The position numbers and the translations under genes were made by a program. Shown in pieces: positions 7,117 to 8,377 of a DNA stretch of 8,377 nt. Positions within the stretch are counted from its first letter, which is position 1, and every line of letters begins with the position of its first letter. This DNA comes from Acidimicrobiales bacterium. GTDB lineage: Bacteria; Actinomycetota; Acidimicrobiia; Acidimicrobiales; Ilumatobacteraceae. Below the pieces are notes generated by a model that worked only from the letters and a program-made list of their open reading frames with translations, was not told the origin of the DNA and ran no database searches. The stretch is from contig JAURNB010000174.1 of the NCBI GenBank assembly GCA_030830415.1, forward strand, positions 1 to 8,377, read 5' to 3'.

Positions 7117-7527
7117 TTACAAGCCGGGGAAGAAAATCTGAATTTCACGGGCAGCAGATTCTGCAGAGTCGCTGCCATGTACAAGGTTCTCAGTAAAGAG
7201 TGTGCCGAGGTCTCCGCGAATGGTTCCAGGTGCTGCACTCCGTGGGTTTGTTGCACCCATCATGGCGCGAACGATTTCCCAAGTGTCTTCTGGGCCTTCC
7301 AATACCAAGGCGACAACAGGGTTGCGCCCCATAAATGCCACGAGGTCTGCATAGAAGCCCTTGCCAACATGCTCTTCGTAGTGGCGAGCCAATGTTGCCG
7401 CATCGAGGGTGCGCAACTGCATGGCCACAATTTTCAGACCTTTGGTTTCGAATCGGGTGAGGATGTTTCCGACTAGACCGCGTTCTACTGCGTCTGGCTT
7501 CAAAAGGACAAGTGTTTTGGTGCTCAT
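7117..7527 (-). CDS. ndk: Nucleoside diphosphate kinase
   Basis: Cytoplasmic enzyme that transfers the terminal phosphate of ATP to other nucleoside diphosphates through a phosphohistidine, balancing NTP and dNTP pools. The 136-residue product matches the normal family length. It starts with TLVLLKPDAVERGLVGNIL (5-23), where Lys10 is the conserved active-site Lys, and contains GRNPVVALVLEGPEDTW (67-83), GATNPRSAAPGTIRGDLG (91-108) and the active-site signature NLVHGSDS (114-121) with the phospho-acceptor His117. The ATG at 7527 is 21 bases after the folC stop; the only purine stretch before it, GGGGA, is very close to the start. The position between folC and mreB is the usual actinobacterial arrangement, so co-transcription is likely. 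Nothing in the sequence is unusual. Confidence 0.98.
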   Translation of the reverse strand: MSTKTLVLLKPDAVERGLVGNILTRFETKGLKIVAMQLRTLDAATLARHYEEHVGKGFYADLVAFMGRNPVVALVLEGPEDTWEIVRAMMGATNPRSAAPGTIRGDLGTLFTENLVHGSDSAESAAREIQIFFPGL

Positions 7528-7548
7528 TTCCCCATTCTAGGGATGTTT

Positions 7549-8377
7549 CTAGGGCAAAACCCTCAACACGTGACTTCTGGCAGCACCTACAACATAAAGA
7601 GAACCCGTAATCAGTACAGCATCGTCGGCAGAAGCGTTGAGGAGTGCCCGATTACACGCCTCCCCCACGTCGTCAATGGCCACGACATCATCACACCCCA
7701 TTTCTTTGGCAATATCACGAAGCTCGCGTGCTGGCATACCTCGCGGGCTCGGGGCGGTGCAACACACCACCTGGTCGAACTCATCAACACGCAAGGCCGA
7801 CAACAACTCATAGGCATCTCTGCTTTGCAGCATCCCCACCACTAAACGCCGCGACCCAACAGGGTCGAAATCGCTGAAAAAAACCTCAGCGCACACGTCG
7901 GCACCTGCAGCATTGTGTGCCCCGTCGATAATGACCAACGGCTGATAGTGAAGTACTTCAAATCGGCCAGGCATTTCCACCGATGCCAAGCCCTCTTCAA
8001 GCACATCTCGATGAATGGCTTTTGCAAAGAACATTTCTACTGCGGCGATGGCAGCACTTGCGTTATCGCCTTGGTGTCGACCATGAAGCGGAATGAAAAT
8101 ATCGCTGTACAACGCATATGGAGTGCGCACGTCGATGAGGCGACCACCTAAAGCCAAATGGTTGTCTTCACAAGTGAAATGTTCGCCGCGACGAGCAGCA
8201 TGAGGGGCTGCCTCTAAAAACAAATCAGCGAGTTCGCTCGTTTCGTCTCCAATTACTACATCGGAGCCTTCTTTGATGATGCCCACTTTTTCACGTGCGA
8301 TATCGAACACTGTTGGCCCGGCATATTCAGTGTGATCGAGTGCGATATTGGTGATGACCGCAACATCTGCGTGCACA
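7549..8377 (-). CDS. folC: Folylpolyglutamate synthase / dihydrofolate synthase, C-terminal part (5' end outside window)
   Basis: Mur-ligase-type enzyme that adds glutamate to folates, and in many bacteria also to dihydropteroate; cytoplasmic, folate pathway. About 275 C-terminal codons are present; the gene enters from the right edge, so the N-terminal P-loop (GTNGKGS in the family) is not seen and the first codon shown, GTG at 8376, is probably an internal Val. Visible marks are ITNIALDHTEYAG (8-20) of the Mur-ligase central domain, GDNASAAIAAVE (102-113), the PGRFEVL...VIIDGAHN segment (135-154) that marks FolC, the C-terminal ligase domain, and the final DDAVLITGSLYVVGAAR (251-267). From known family lengths (about 420-450) roughly two thirds is present. 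Whether it has dihydrofolate synthase activity as well cannot be told from this part. The stop TAG is 21 bases before ndk. Confidence 0.95.
   Translation of the reverse strand, partial: VHADVAVITNIALDHTEYAGPTVFDIAREKVGIIKEGSDVVIGDETSELADLFLEAAPHAARRGEHFTCEDNHLALGGRLIDVRTPYALYSDIFIPLHGRHQGDNASAAIAAVEMFFAKAIHRDVLEEGLASVEMPGRFEVLHYQPLVIIDGAHNAAGADVCAEVFFSDFDPVGSRRLVVGMLQSRDAYELLSALRVDEFDQVVCCTAPSPRGMPARELRDIAKEMGCDDVVAIDDVGEACNRALLNASADDAVLITGSLYVVGAARSHVLRVLP

Noticed and set aside
1..8377. Search for a novel system, mobile element, CRISPR array, tRNA or riboswitch
   Set aside because: All but about 200 bases are accounted for by eight conserved genes on one strand; no repeats, integrase, transposase, defence gene or RNA fold was recognised.

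Overview
The window holds one tightly packed gene series, all transcribed from the minus strand (right to left here), and it is recognisable as the rod-shape (elongasome) locus of an actinobacterium. In transcription order it runs: folC (5' end cut off by the right edge), ndk, mreB, mreC, mreD, mrdA (class B PBP2), rodA, and a ribonuclease E/G gene (3' end cut off by the left edge). The same backbone, folC - ndk - mreBCD - pbp2 - rodA/sfr with rne downstream, is known from Streptomyces and relatives, although there several extra genes sit between rodA and rne. Moderate GC, near-absence of non-coding DNA, and a long Thr-rich insert in MreC suggest an Acidimicrobiia-type actinobacterium, perhaps a freshwater or marine planktonic Ilumatobacteraceae/CL500-29-like lineage. 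That placement is inference; actinobacterial affiliation is firmer than the class.

Layout: RNase E/G (1-863, partial); a 105-base gap (864-968); rodA (969-2168); mrdA (2168-4339); mreD (4343-4873); mreC (4870-6006, GTG start); mreB (6021-7055); a 61-base gap with the strongest Shine-Dalgarno of the window; ndk (7117-7527); a 21-base gap; folC (7549-8377, partial). Junctions from mreB to rodA are 14 bases, a 4-base ATGA overlap, 3 bases, and a 1-base TAATG overlap, so mreBCD-mrdA-rodA looks like one translationally coupled operon. There is no tRNA, rRNA, CRISPR array, mobile element or phage gene, and no stretch over 300 bases without a gene.

How the genes work together: MreB forms membrane-bound actin-like filaments; MreC and MreD link them to the synthase pair RodA (SEDS glycosyltransferase) and PBP2 (transpeptidase), which together make lateral-wall peptidoglycan. 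FolC, Ndk and RNase E/G are housekeeping functions (folate polyglutamylation, NTP balance, RNA decay) that share the locus by conserved synteny.

No undescribed multi-gene system is visible. The points worth a second look are inside otherwise ordinary proteins: a roughly 95-residue Thr/Ser/Pro-rich insert in the MreC beta domain flanked by the protein's only two cysteines, a four-cysteine stretch between the SxxK and SxD motifs of PBP2, and a 145-residue disordered basic arm in front of the RNase E/G S1 domain.
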